Positions 63,430 to 64,000 of a stretch of DNA of 64,000 nucleotides are shown piece by piece (positions within the stretch are counted from its first letter, which is position 1; every line of letters starts with the position of its first letter). The position numbers and the translations under genes are program-made. Under the pieces are notes generated by a model. The model saw only the letters and a list, made by a program, of their open reading frames with translations. It was not told the origin of the DNA and did no database searches. Source of the stretch: Zychaea mexicana (taxonomy: Eukaryota; Mucoromycota; Mucoromycetes; Mucorales; Lichtheimiaceae); NCBI RefSeq assembly GCF_025766255.1, contig NW_026516668.1:1-64000 (forward strand), written 5' to 3'.

Positions 63430-64000
63430 ATGAGCCAATTTAGCTCTGACGATAATTTCTACGATGCTCCAGAAGCCTTGTCGCTCCATAACTCCCCATC
63501 GTCAAGGCGATCTCCCACATCGTCCAGTGTTGACAATCTACAAAAGGATCAGAACAATGGTAAAGGAAACCTACTTCTACTACACCCCTTACCTTCCCAC
63601 TTCTTCCTACTATATTACAATATGGTCAAGGAAAACGATTTTATTATTACTATTCCTTTTCAGCCGCTCTTAACAAAAAGTACAATTTTGTAGATAGTCG
63701 TGAATCTTTATTAATGGTAGACACAACCAGCAGTTGTAAAAGGACCCACTCAGTATCGTCAGGCAAATCGCGCGGTTCTAGCACCAGATCGTCGCATGGT
63801 TCTAGTAACAGTAGTCGCGCGATTGATCCGGTATCGAGCGTTATTCTCAAACGCACAGCTGTGGCAGAAAACAAGACATTGGTGAACTATCGACGGCCAG
63901 AGCCTGTTCAGCCTGCTATGTACATTTACAAGGAGCCCAGTATTAACAACGAGCAACAGAGTCCGGTCACGGCTCGTAGCAGCAACAATGGCGTTTATGA
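63430..64000 (+). CDS. Unrecognised Ser-rich protein, 5' part, runs off the window
   Basis: Two exons are visible: 63430-63559 and 63664 to the window end, joined in phase by a GT-AG intron ending in TTTTCAG. The first 155 or so residues are hydrophilic and Ser/Asn/Arg-rich (NFYDAPEALSLHNSPSSRR, KSRGSSTRSSHGSSNSSRA) with no domain, signal peptide or membrane segment, so they look like a disordered N-terminal region of a longer protein. The strong T/C leader and the clean splice support a real gene. Function cannot be given from this part. It is divergent from the HECT gene, 246 bases apart, so they may share a promoter. Confidence 0.75.

Overview
The window looks like chromosomal DNA of a filamentous fungus, most likely a Mucoromycota (Mucorales-type) species. 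Nearly every gene is cut by several short GT-AG introns (about 45-125 bases), leaders are pyrimidine-rich, and the gene set is typically fungal: Rictor/Avo3, GPI13, cystathionine beta-lyase, a GH47 mannosidase, a copper-radical oxidase, Ser-rich cell-surface proteins and decayed F-box-like sequence. The phylum is inferred from gene style and content; no marker fixes the species. I see no tRNA, rRNA, CRISPR array or bacterial-type operon.

Layout, left to right. 0.7-6.7 kb: an Mpo1-like 2-hydroxyacyl dioxygenase (+), a Ser-rich single-pass surface protein (-) and a four-exon DUF3712/Tag1-like membrane protein (-). 6.7-9.1 kb: intergenic, with a 101-bp pogo-like MITE. 9.1-21.0 kb: a DUF1771-Smr protein (+), a 14-exon Rictor gene (+), a fused GT31-GT32 glycosyltransferase (+) and a convergent cystathionine beta-lyase (-). 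21.0-27.1 kb: one copy of a roughly 700-bp dispersed repeat and an 11-exon sugar transporter (-). 27.1-35.7 kb: a GH47 alpha-mannosidase (+), a glyoxal-oxidase-like enzyme (-) and a cytochrome P450 (+). 35.7-40.2 kb: gene-poor, with F-box/LRR-like remnants. 40.2-47.7 kb: an anillin-like C2/PH protein (-), GPI13/PIG-O (-) and RPB5 (+). 47.7-50.9 kb: gene-poor, with the second repeat copy in inverted orientation. 50.9-64 kb: a NIPA-type transporter (-), a 1255-residue mucin-like surface protein (-), a 15-exon HECT ubiquitin ligase (-) and the start of an unrecognised gene (+).

Many products belong to the secretory pathway, GPI/glycan assembly or cell surface (GT31-GT32 fusion, GH47, GPI13, two Ser-rich membrane proteins, secreted oxidase). 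Others are housekeeping (RPB5, TORC2 Rictor, cystathionine beta-lyase). The genes do not form an obvious cluster with a single joint function.

Splice models were built by eye: donors, acceptors and phases were matched and total coding length was checked to be a multiple of three. Alternative splice sites remain possible. The least certain points are the 5' ends of the transporter and the HECT ligase and the last intron of the DUF3712 gene. The most unusual items are the GT31-GT32 fusion, the MITE, the inverted repeat pair with coding-like content, the Smr protein with a myristoylation-type N-terminus, and a GC-AG intron in the transporter.
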